Part shown: positions 1-5,705 of the stretch, one piece after another
Position numbering within the stretch: position 1 is the stretch's first letter
Layout: every line of letters starts with the position of its first letter
Origin: an uncultured Collinsella sp.
GTDB lineage: Bacteria > Actinomycetota > Coriobacteriia > Coriobacteriales > Coriobacteriaceae
Length of the DNA: 5,885 nt
Direction: 5' to 3'
Assembly: GCA_934643435.1 (NCBI GenBank)
Contig: CAKUCJ010000088.1
Span: 1-5,885 of the forward strand
The notes under the pieces: generated by a model
What the model saw: the letters and a program-made list of their open reading frames with translations, nothing else
Databases searched by the model: none
What the model was told of the DNA's origin: nothing
Program-made: the position numbers and the translations under genes

Positions 1-632
1 ACAGGGCCAATCTCGAGCGTGGTACGGCGCTTGAGGATCATGGCAAGGATGTCGGTGCCACCCGTCGAGGCGCCGATGTCAAAGACGATGGCGCTGCCCA
101 GCGCCGGCAAGATGACGGCAAAGCACAGGTCAAGCCACATGTCGCCTGTGAGCGAAACATCGGTCGGAATGAAGAGCTCAAACAGCGAAACGTAGGCCGA
201 AAGCGCAAACGAGGCAAAGACGCTCCAAAGGATTGCCTTGCGCTCCAAAAAGATAAAACCAAGGATGACCAGGACCGCGTTGATAATCCACATAAAGACG
301 CCGACGGGCAGAGTCGGGAACAGCGTGGATAGGATGACCGATACGCCCGAGGTGCCGCCGAAGGCAAAGTGATTAGGGGTTTTAAAGGCCACGATGGCAA
401 ACGCCGTGAGAATCAGGCCCAGGTTGAGCTCGGCAAAAAAGCGCGGAAAGCCTGGCTCCTGGCTGCGCTTGCGGCCGGCGCGCTCGCCACGTTCGATATC
501 CTCGCGACCGACAACGCGCTCCATCGGCACCACCGGAGGACGATGCACCTCCTCGGCGGCACGCGACGCCGCCTCTGCCGCAGCGGCCTCAATCGCCCAT
601 GCTTTGCTTTCGGTCTCGTGTTCGTCGGCCAT
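1..632 (-). CDS. YitT family membrane protein (DUF2179-type), 3' part beyond window
   Basis: Partial gene: 210 codons are visible from ATG at 632-630, and the frame runs off the left edge. The start is preceded by GAGGGG eight bases upstream. Residues 1-66 are hydrophilic and rich in Ala, Glu and Arg. Hydrophobic segments follow at about 70-86, 96-126, 133-155 and 165-186. The stretch at residues 186-195 (GASTGGTDIL) and the LEIGP at 206-210 are hallmarks of YitT proteins; FGGTSGVSVI at 91-100 is the matching N-terminal glycine-rich motif. YitT proteins are polytopic inner-membrane proteins of unknown transport or regulatory function, usually with a cytoplasmic DUF2179 domain at the C-terminus, which would lie outside this window. 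The gene follows the Asp23 operon in the same direction but is separated from it by a terminator, so it probably has its own promoter. A weak TTGCAA (698-703) / TACCCT (676-681) pair with a 16-nt spacer lies upstream. Family assignment is strong; cellular role is unknown. Confidence 0.9.
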   Translation of the reverse strand, partial: MADEHETESKAWAIEAAAAEAASRAAEEVHRPPVVPMERVVGREDIERGERAGRKRSQEPGFPRFFAELNLGLILTAFAIVAFKTPNHFAFGGTSGVSVILSTLFPTLPVGVFMWIINAVLVILGFIFLERKAILWSVFASFALSAYVSLFELFIPTDVSLTGDMWLDLCFAVILPALGSAIVFDIGASTGGTDILAMILKRRTTLEIGP

Positions 633-746
633 TACGGCAACCCCTCGTTAACAATTTGGAAACAATGCGCCCATTAGGGTAACGCGGAACGCGAAGATTG
701 CAACCCTTAGTTAGACGAGCGGCATGGCTGCATCGAGGACATACAG

Positions 747-787
747 AAAACGGCCGACCGCGCTTTTGCCTGCGCGGCCGGCCGTTT
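747..787 (-). terminator. Rho-independent terminator of the asp23 operon
   Basis: Arms at 748-763 and 772-787 form a 16-bp GC-rich stem around an 8-nt loop. Read on the minus strand the single imperfect position is a G-U wobble, so the RNA stem is unbroken. The stem ends in UUUU, followed by CUGU. It lies about 50 nt past the asp23 stop and before yitT. The U-tract is short, so efficiency may be moderate. Confidence 0.75.
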
Positions 788-804
788 GACGTTTTCGCAG
801 ATAA

Positions 805-841
805 AACCTGCCAAAACAAACCTGTCCCTTTTTGGTAGGTT
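805..841 (-). repeat. Stop-codon-abutting hairpin 1 (loop motif ACCTGTCCCT)
   Basis: An inverted repeat has arms 805-816 and 830-841 (12 positions, one imperfect: G-U in plus-strand RNA, A-C in minus-strand RNA) and a 13-nt loop. The right arm includes two bases of the asp23 stop codon (842-840). The loop carries ACCTGTCCCT at 820-829 on the plus strand, read as AGGGACAGGT in gene direction. It shares loop and placement with the hairpins at 3424-3458 and 5663-5703. It has no good U-tract, and a separate terminator follows at 747-787, so it is probably not the main terminator. Confidence 0.65.
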
Positions 842-1361
842 ACTCGTGCTGGCTGGTGCGGTGTTCGTATTCCTCGGGGGTGATGACGTCCTCGATACGC
901 AGGTTGACGCCCGCTACCTCAAGGCCGGTCATCGCAGCCAGGCGCTCGGTAACGCGTGCCTTAACGTCGTCAAAGATCGCAGGCGCATAGGCGCCGTACT
1001 CGATGATGACCGAGATGTTGACGACCACGCGGTTGTCGTCGGTGACCTCGACCGTCACGCCCTTGGTCAGGTTCTCGGCACCAAACTGCTCCTGCACAAA
1101 GTGCATGAGGTTGCCCTTCATGCCCAACACGTGCGGCACCTCGCGGGTGGCCATGGCGACGATTTTCTCGATCACGCCGTTGGAATAGGTCAGCGAGTCC
1201 TCGGACTCATCTGCCTCCTCGTCGTCCTCGTCCGTCTCGTCTTCAGACTCAGCCTCGACAAGTGCCTCGTCCTCGAGCGTTACGTCCTCGGCCTCGGTGA
1301 CGACAGCCTCGTCAGCCTCAAGCTCAGTATCGGCCACATCGACCTTCGTGTTAAAAGCCAT
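840..1361 (-). CDS. Asp23/Gls24 family envelope stress protein with acidic N-terminal tail
   Basis: A 173-residue protein. ATG at 1361-1359 has a near-perfect AAGGAGG (1366-1372) four bases upstream. Residues 57-160 form the Asp23/Gls24 domain: an N-terminal segment SNGVIEKIVAMATREVPHV, beta strands around 101-121 (GVTVEV, RVVVNISVIIEYG), a helix at about 126-146 and a final strand AGVNLRIEDVI. In Gram-positive bacteria these soluble proteins gather beneath the membrane, tethered by AmaP, and are linked to cell-envelope stress. The unusual part is residues 11-55, where 26 of 45 are Asp or Glu. The gene is third in a co-directional trio, 44 nt after the DUF2273 gene, and its strong ribosome site fits high expression. 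Its stop codon overlaps a hairpin at 805-841. The family call is firm; the membrane-tether role is transferred from S. aureus. Confidence 0.92.
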   Translation of the reverse strand: MAFNTKVDVADTELEADEAVVTEAEDVTLEDEALVEAESEDETDEDDEEADESEDSLTYSNGVIEKIVAMATREVPHVLGMKGNLMHFVQEQFGAENLTKGVTVEVTDDNRVVVNISVIIEYGAYAPAIFDDVKARVTERLAAMTGLEVAGVNLRIEDVITPEEYEHRTSQHE

Positions 1362-1405
1362 GGTTCCTCCTTATGCCCACCGCACGCGCGGCAGTCGAAT
1401 ACGTG

Positions 1406-1783
1406 CTAGCGGCCGCTAAACAGACGGCCGAAGAAGTTGACGATCCCGTTTTCGCCATCGCGGATCTGGCCGATCACGGCGCCGATCAGCACAAAGAATG
1501 CGATGACGAGCGTATCCCACAGGCCCAGCGTGAGCACCAGCACCGCGAGCACAAAACCCGCGACAGCACCGAGCGTGGTGTTGGGGTGATGAACGGCATA
1601 ACTCCAGATCGCCGCCCCCGTTCCTTTGATGAGGCCCATGGCCTCGTCAAAGTCATCGGCGACCGCGTCGTGCGACTCGGGTGCCCCTACTTTGGAATCG
1701 GCAGCCTCGCTTGCCGGCGCGGCGCTCTGGTCGATCGTCAGACGCGGCGTGCGGACGGTCTTGTCTTGATTGGTATCACTCAC
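1406..1783 (-). CDS. DUF2273 family small membrane protein of the Asp23 operon
   Basis: A 125-residue protein when begun at GTG 1783-1781. That start has GGAGG six bases upstream and overlaps the end of the AmaP-like gene by 8 nt. The same frame stays open to 1969, but the extra 62 residues are the Arg/Ser/Pro-rich shadow of the AmaP frame and have no family support. Residues 1-55 are hydrophilic and probably disordered. The DUF2273 domain spans about 57-125: a HPNTT motif (66-70), two closely spaced transmembrane helices (about 71-88 and 90-106) with glycines, and a basic tail ending FFGRLFSGR. DUF2273 proteins are typically about 60 residues and encoded beside Asp23/Gls24 and AmaP genes; their molecular function is not known. 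The 8-nt overlap suggests translational coupling to the upstream gene. Confidence 0.85.
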   Translation of the reverse strand: MSDTNQDKTVRTPRLTIDQSAAPASEAADSKVGAPESHDAVADDFDEAMGLIKGTGAAIWSYAVHHPNTTLGAVAGFVLAVLVLTLGLWDTLVIAFFVLIGAVIGQIRDGENGIVNFFGRLFSGR

Positions 1784-2321
1784 CGGAAACCTCCACGGTC
1801 TGGACGGTAGTCTTGGACGGCAAAAAACGGACGCGAGCGGTCGTACCCGGCGTGCCGAGCATGGTGTCGCAGGCCTCCTCGATGCGTTGCTGCATCGCGG
1901 TAGCAAGGGAAGCCACGTCCTTGTCGTCGAGCGCGATGGCCTCGACTTTAAAACGGACATGCGACTCATCGGAACCCTGGACGCTCGCTTCGATATGCTC
2001 GACCATCACGCGATCGTCGCGTTCGGCCGCAGCGCGAGCGCACGAGGAGAGCGCCGCGAGGGTGACCTCGATATTGCGCTCTCCCGCCGGATGCACGCAA
2101 GACGGCTCACGACGGGCAAACATCAGGCGGAAGAATCCCACCAGCACGCCAAGCGCCACAACGCCGGCACACACCGTAACGACGATGCGCGGCATGGGAT
2201 CGCGCATCAGCAGCATAAAGCGATACGTATACGGCCCCCAAAACTGGCAGACAAGCGTGCCCAGCGCCACGATGGCGGCGGCAAGATACACGATCGCTAG
2301 GGCTCGTTTGAGTACGCGCAC
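1776..2321 (-). CDS. amaP: AmaP-like alkaline shock response membrane anchor protein
   Basis: A 181-residue protein starting at GTG 2321-2319. That start is preceded by AAGGGAG (2327-2333) with a 5-nt spacer and puts the first transmembrane helix right at the N-terminus. The frame stays open to 2450, but the longer form would read through a terminator hairpin and its ATGs (2450, 2375, 2372) lack a ribosome site. Transmembrane helices lie at about 6-27 and 45-68. Residues 83-179 form a soluble alpha/beta domain (IEVTLAALSSCARAAAE, VRFKVEAIAL, ASLATAMQQRIEEACDTML, TARVRFLPS) like the Asp23-related cytoplasmic domain of AmaP. In S. aureus, AmaP recruits Asp23 to the membrane. The gene is first in the operon with the DUF2273 and Asp23 genes, which supports the call. 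Sequence similarity within this family is weak, so context carries part of the assignment. Confidence 0.78.
   Translation of the reverse strand: MRVLKRALAIVYLAAAIVALGTLVCQFWGPYTYRFMLLMRDPMPRIVVTVCAGVVALGVLVGFFRLMFARREPSCVHPAGERNIEVTLAALSSCARAAAERDDRVMVEHIEASVQGSDESHVRFKVEAIALDDKDVASLATAMQQRIEEACDTMLGTPGTTARVRFLPSKTTVQTVEVSGE
1790..1794 (-). promoter_or_regulatory. Ribosome binding site that fixes the DUF2273 gene start
   Basis: GGAGG on the minus strand, six bases before GTG 1783, lies inside the last codons of the AmaP-like gene. It is the reason for choosing an internal GTG start over the longer open frame. Confidence 0.75.
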
Positions 2322-2326
2322 GCGCG

Positions 2327-2333
2327 CTCCCTT
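2327..2333 (-). promoter_or_regulatory. Ribosome binding site that fixes the amaP start
   Basis: AAGGGAG on the minus strand, five bases before GTG 2321. None of the upstream in-frame ATG codons has a comparable site. Confidence 0.65.
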
Positions 2334-2370
2334 CAGGTCTCGGTCAACAGAATGCAAAACGATTCGCATC

Positions 2371-2376
2371 ATTATA
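2371..2376 (-). promoter_or_regulatory. Candidate -10 box of the asp23 operon promoter
   Basis: A consensus TATAAT reads on the minus strand about 50 nt before the amaP GTG. A start site near 2364 would leave a leader of roughly 40 nt. The expected -35 window falls in the preceding terminator hairpin (TACAGC at 17-nt spacing) and is poor, so the promoter is supported mainly by the -10 hexamer and by the need for a start after the terminator. Confidence 0.4.
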
Positions 2377-2417
2377 AAAGAGCCGGGTCCGGTGCTGTAC
2401 GCACGCGGATCCGGCTC
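2371..2417 (-). terminator. Rho-independent terminator after yebC
   Basis: Read on the minus strand, GAGCCGG (2417-2411) pairs with CCGGCTC (2386-2380). There is one A-C mismatch (2410/2387), then TCCG/CGGA, a bulged C at 2405, then GTGC/GCAC around a 5-nt loop. The stem is followed at once by TTTTATAAT (2379-2371). It lies about 70 nt past the yebC stop and before amaP, so it separates yebC from the Asp23 operon. Confidence 0.8.
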
Positions 2418-2486
2418 ATCTATTCCACGAGGCTTGCATGCTCGCTTCATTATGCCCAGATATGCACGGCTTAACCCGTGCGAGCG

Positions 2487-3293
2487 CTACTCCTCCTCGA
2501 GGGCAGCGATGACCTCGTCGGTCATGTCCATGGTGCTATAGACGTCCTGGACGTCGTCGAGCTCCTCGAGACGGTCGATGAGGCGCTGAACCTTCTTGGC
2601 GTCGGCGCCGGAGACCTCGGTCGGGGTGGTCGGGACCATGGTGGTCTCGGAACCCTTGACCTGGATGCCCTGCTCCTCGAGTGCCTTGGAGACAGCCATG
2701 ACCTCGTTAGCGGCGGTCCAGACAATCCACTCCTCGCCGGCGTCCTCGTAATCGTCGCCACCGGCCTCGGCGATAGCCATCATGAACTCTTCCTCGTCAC
2801 CGGCAGCACCGTTGGCGATCATGGTCTCCTTCTTGGCGCTCTCGTCCAGGATCTCCTTGGCGACGACGATCTGGCCCTTGCGCTCAAACTGGAAGGCGAC
2901 GGAGCCGGAGGTGCCCAGGTTGCCACCAGCGTGGGAGAAGGCGGAACGGACGTCAGCAGCGGTACGGTTGCGGTTGTCGGTCAGGCAGTCGACGTAGACG
3001 GCGACGCCGGCGGGACCGTAGCCCTCGTACACGATGTTCTCGTAGACGGCGGCGTCGGCACCCGAACCAAAGGCCTTGTCGATAGCGGACTTGATCTTGT
3101 CCTTGGGCATGGACTGAGCCTTGGCCTTGGCAACGGCAGCGGCGAGGCTGGCGTTGTTCTCGGGCAGCGGGTCGCCGCCGAGACGGGCAGCAACGGTGAT
3201 GTTGCGGCTGAGCTTGGAGAAGAGGGCGGAACGCTTGGCGTCCTGCGCGCCCTTACGATGCTTGGTTGTGGCCCACTTAGAGTGTCCGGACAT
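2487..3293 (-). CDS. yebC: YebC/PmpR/TACO1 family protein
   Basis: A 268-residue cytosolic protein. ATG at 3293-3291 is preceded by AGGAG (3300-3304). It begins with the family signature MSGHSKWATTKHRKG, then KRSALFSKLSRNI (20-32), the YEGYGPAGVAVYVDCLTDNRNR block (89-110), GGNLGTSGSVAFQF (123-136) and the C-terminal RLIDRLEELDDVQDVYSTMD (237-256). The family was long annotated as transcriptional regulators (PmpR, Pseudomonas). Human TACO1 acts in mitochondrial translation, and newer work places bacterial members on the ribosome relieving stalls, including at polyproline. It is somewhat longer than the usual 240-250 residues because of an acidic stretch at about 150-188 and a Glu-rich C-terminal tail. 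No ruvC/ruvA/ruvB follows, although these are common neighbours elsewhere; the next gene in the same direction is amaP, beyond a terminator. Identity is very secure; the molecular role is inferred from the family. Confidence 0.97.
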   Translation of the reverse strand: MSGHSKWATTKHRKGAQDAKRSALFSKLSRNITVAARLGGDPLPENNASLAAAVAKAKAQSMPKDKIKSAIDKAFGSGADAAVYENIVYEGYGPAGVAVYVDCLTDNRNRTAADVRSAFSHAGGNLGTSGSVAFQFERKGQIVVAKEILDESAKKETMIANGAAGDEEEFMMAIAEAGGDDYEDAGEEWIVWTAANEVMAVSKALEEQGIQVKGSETTMVPTTPTEVSGADAKKVQRLIDRLEELDDVQDVYSTMDMTDEVIAALEEE

Positions 3294-3361
3294 ACGTGTC
3301 TCCTATCGGTTTCGACCTAAAGCCCAACGCAGATGCTCGGGCAATATAAACAAACGTCGTT

Positions 3362-3390
3362 ATGATATACCTACTGGCCTGCGAGATAAA
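3362..3390 (-). promoter_or_regulatory. Candidate sigma-70-type promoter for yebC
   Basis: On the minus strand, TATCAT (3367-3362, five of six consensus bases) lies 17 nt after TTTATC (3390-3385, three of six). The surrounding stretch is AT-rich and lies about 70 nt before the yebC start, in the only sizeable gap upstream of the gene. The -35 match is weak. Confidence 0.35.
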
Positions 3391-3423
3391 CCCCAAAATG
3401 AAGGCGTCGTGATGATGCAACCC

Positions 3424-3458
3424 TTTGGTGCAAGATAACCTGACCCCAATGCACCAAG
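3424..3458 (-). repeat. Stop-codon-abutting hairpin 2 (loop motif ACCTGACCCC)
   Basis: Perfect 8-bp arms TTGGTGCA (3425-3432) and TGCACCAA (3450-3457), extended by a T-G pair at 3424/3458, surround a 17-nt loop. The loop holds ACCTGACCCC (3438-3447), read as GGGGTCAGGT in gene direction. The hairpin begins at the base directly after the stop codon (3461-3459) of the large membrane protein gene. No U-tract follows on the minus strand, so a standard terminator role is doubtful. Confidence 0.65.
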
Positions 3459-5642
3459 TTAGGACCAGAGGAGGTCGCTGCGGGTGATGGTGGCACCGAT
3501 GGCAAACGGCATGCAGGCGATGACCGGATACAGATAGCGCATGTAGGTCGATCCGTTACACGGGCCGATCAGGCACACGGCAAGCACGCCCAAAAGCGGA
3601 ATCCAGATGGCCAGCGCACGCCACGAATGGCGACGCAGCAGATAGACCACCACGGCGATCATGATCCACACATACGTGGCCGAGCTCATGGTGAGCGAAA
3701 TAAATGGGATACGCTGCACCGCCACGCGATACAGGTTGATCAGATGATCGCACCAGCGCACGACGTTGCTATCGACCGGGTGGAAGTCAAAGTACTTGAG
3801 GTTGTCGGGCTTCGCCATAATCTCGGCACTGCGCGCCGTACTGTAGACCCACGCATCGCGCGCGCTCGGATAGAAGTATCCATAGTAATTATTGACGAGT
3901 GCCGAGATGTAGCACTCGGGATCCTTTTTGAACATCTGGGCCCATACCTCAAAATAGGCGTCGATGTCCTCCTGCGAGGCATACTCGTTAAAGCAGTTCT
4001 TGACGGCATCCGACTTATCCGGGTTGTAGCGACGGCCCAGGTTCTCGTACTTGAGCACCCGATCGATCGCGGCGCGCTCCTCATCGGTCACCAGACCATC
4101 GCAGGGAGCCTCCTCGATCGTGCCGTCGTCCTTAACCTTGGGATTGACGCCCGAATTGAGGCCGTCATGCTTTTGGACAAAGCGCGCCGTCTGCTGGAAC
4201 GGAATCGAAAGCACCTCGCGCTTGGAGCCGGGCGTAATGTCGTGCGCCGGCATAAAGACCTTGGTGAAGTACATGTTAGAGACCAGACAGAGCACAAGCA
4301 CCGCGAGGACGCCGAGCCAGCAGAAGCGCGGGGCAGTGCACAGGGACGCAGCACCCGTCTGCTGAGTAGCATGGCGGGCCGCATGTACATCCCAAGCGCA
4401 AAACGCCGCCGCGATCACGCAGGCCGCCAGCGGAAAGACCAGGCCGCCATTGCGCAAAAACGTCGAGCCCATGGCACTCAGTGCAAGCAGCAGCCAATCG
4501 TGGCGCGCAAAGAGCACGGGGGCCTTCTCGCCCGCACGCTCGGCATTGGCATCTCGGCGGGGCAGGCCACATGCCACGAGCTTGACGGTCTGCACGAGCA
4601 GCACCAAAAACGCATCGGCAAACAGCACGTCTTTGGTGAGCAGCGCCGCGTAATTGGAGAACATCGGCATAAACGCAAAAAACAGCAGGATGACACCGCG
4701 GACCGGCAGGCTGACTCCCAGCTTGCGCAGCGACGAGATGGAATATGCCATGCAGGCGGCCGTGATCACATATTGGGCGCAGGTGTAGATGATGAGGCCA
4801 GCATTGGCGCTGTTGAAAAGCGAAAGCCCCAGCTGCACGCACGAGCCGATAATGGCCGTATGCACGACGGGATGATGACCGTTGAGCAATACATTGGGGT
4901 TAAGCAGGCGCAGGTAGTCGCTCGTGCCGTTGGGATAGTTGAACCATTGGCGAATCTGCGCGCCCGTGTCTCCCATAAAGAGGCCGGGCAGCGAGGCGAT
5001 AAGCGTGGGCGCCCAGGCAATCATGAGCACAAGGAACGGCCCAGCAAAAGGATGGACCGAGAGCACAGCATGGGCGGCACGCCACACGCGGCCAAAGTGA
5101 GCCTCCGAAAACGGAATGCGGCGGGAGCTCAGCCAATCCAAAAACTCAAAAGCCAGGTAGAAGGCCACGATCGCCAAGAGCATCCAGCCCGCGCCGCTGA
5201 TCCAGGCGCAGATAACGCGCGCCTTGTCGCCAAGCACGATCTCGGCAGAATCGGTGAGGTCGTAGCTACGGCCGAACACCATGCAGACGGCAAAGAACAG
5301 CGACGGCAGGATAACCGACGGGTGCCAAGCGTCGCCACGACCAAAGAACACATAGCGAAACGGCAGCGTGAGCAGGCAGGCAAGCGCGAGCAGCATTACC
5401 GCGTCGGTATGGCCGGCAAACGAGAGGAGCACCTCGTAGCACACGTAGAGCGTACCCGTCGCCTTGGGGTCGATCGACAGGACCGCATTGCTCGACACCG
5501 GGGCGGGATCGATAGAAAACGCCGTGGTCGCCAGCAGGGCGAGTAAAAATGCGATGAGCGTCTGCTTGACGGGATAGCGCTTAAACCAGACGATGCGAGC
5601 GGCATCGCGCGCAGCCGTTGTGGAGAGGTCGGAATCCTTCAC
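3459..5642 (-). CDS. Large polytopic membrane protein, probable DUF6020 family, GT-C-like
   Basis: A 727-residue protein when begun at GTG 5642-5640, with AGAAAGG (5654-5660) 11 nt upstream. The open frame continues 11 codons to a TTG, but that lies inside a hairpin and adds no family sequence. Many hydrophobic segments lie within residues 27-465. A hydrophilic region of about 175 residues (466-640) follows, then C-terminal helices (about 655-668, 678-693, 703-718). Visible motifs are SLPGLFMGDTGAQI (217-230), NGHHPVVHT (254-262), TKDVLFAD (336-343), LRNGG (396-400) and YMRYLYP (700-706). A conserved acidic residue in the first large extracytoplasmic loop, a His-Pro motif, and a late soluble domain match the plan of GT-C polyprenyl-phosphate-sugar glycosyltransferases. 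A role in decorating envelope polymers or proteins is therefore possible but unproven. It lies 63 nt downstream of lgt. Family name is from recall; enzymatic role is inference. Confidence 0.75.
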   Translation of the reverse strand: MKDSDLSTTAARDAARIVWFKRYPVKQTLIAFLLALLATTAFSIDPAPVSSNAVLSIDPKATGTLYVCYEVLLSFAGHTDAVMLLALACLLTLPFRYVFFGRGDAWHPSVILPSLFFAVCMVFGRSYDLTDSAEIVLGDKARVICAWISGAGWMLLAIVAFYLAFEFLDWLSSRRIPFSEAHFGRVWRAAHAVLSVHPFAGPFLVLMIAWAPTLIASLPGLFMGDTGAQIRQWFNYPNGTSDYLRLLNPNVLLNGHHPVVHTAIIGSCVQLGLSLFNSANAGLIIYTCAQYVITAACMAYSISSLRKLGVSLPVRGVILLFFAFMPMFSNYAALLTKDVLFADAFLVLLVQTVKLVACGLPRRDANAERAGEKAPVLFARHDWLLLALSAMGSTFLRNGGLVFPLAACVIAAAFCAWDVHAARHATQQTGAASLCTAPRFCWLGVLAVLVLCLVSNMYFTKVFMPAHDITPGSKREVLSIPFQQTARFVQKHDGLNSGVNPKVKDDGTIEEAPCDGLVTDEERAAIDRVLKYENLGRRYNPDKSDAVKNCFNEYASQEDIDAYFEVWAQMFKKDPECYISALVNNYYGYFYPSARDAWVYSTARSAEIMAKPDNLKYFDFHPVDSNVVRWCDHLINLYRVAVQRIPFISLTMSSATYVWIMIAVVVYLLRRHSWRALAIWIPLLGVLAVCLIGPCNGSTYMRYLYPVIACMPFAIGATITRSDLLWS

Positions 5643-5662
5643 AGTCCAAATAACCTTTCTAG

Positions 5663-5703
5663 AAAACCACCACAAAGGTGCCTGTCCCCTTTGTGGTGGT
5701 TTT
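5663..5703 (-). repeat. Stop-codon-abutting hairpin 3 (loop motif GCCTGTCCCC)
   Basis: A perfect 16-bp inverted repeat, AAAACCACCACAAAGG (5663-5678) and its complement (5688-5703), has a 9-nt loop. GCCTGTCCCC at 5680-5689 spans loop and stem. It begins two bases after the lgt stop codon. On the minus strand the stem ends in UUUU followed by CUAG, so it could terminate or stabilise lgt mRNA. An outer five-base complement (TAACC 5651-5655 with GGTTA 5704-5708) could also pair across a 7-nt bulge, overlapping part of the ribosome site of the next gene. Confidence 0.8.
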
Positions 5704-5705
5704 GG

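Noticed and set aside
786..1409. Plus-strand open frame of 207 codons opposite asp23
   Set aside because: It spans a terminator hairpin and an intergenic gap and has no domain. The opposite strand carries a clear Asp23 protein with an ideal ribosome site.
1784..1969. Longer N-terminus for the DUF2273 protein
   Set aside because: The added residues are Arg/Ser/Pro-rich shadow sequence of the AmaP frame. GGAGG six bases before GTG 1783 gives a better start.
2322..2450. Longer N-terminus for the AmaP-like protein
   Set aside because: It would translate through a terminator hairpin and a TATAAT box, lacks a ribosome site, and places 43 unusual residues before the first helix.
2464..2481. Hairpin with 6-bp arms GCACGG/CCGTGC just after the yebC stop
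   Set aside because: It has no U-tract and lacks the RCCTGWCCCY loop motif of the three stop-abutting hairpins; the stronger terminator at 2371-2417 explains the gene end.
2478..3320. Plus-strand open frame of 280 codons opposite yebC
   Set aside because: It is a low-complexity Gly/Leu/Val/Asp product mirroring codon bias of a very well conserved minus-strand gene; no family resemblance.
3627..5546. Plus-strand open frame of 639 codons opposite the DUF6020-like gene
   Set aside because: Its product is rich in Arg, His, Gln and Asp with no recognisable domain. The minus-strand frame encodes a coherent membrane protein, and the long antisense frame is explained by GC-rich third positions.
5643..5675. 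TTG start for the DUF6020-like protein at 5675
   Set aside because: The TTG lies inside the 16-bp hairpin with no accessible ribosome site; GTG 5642 follows AGAAAGG.
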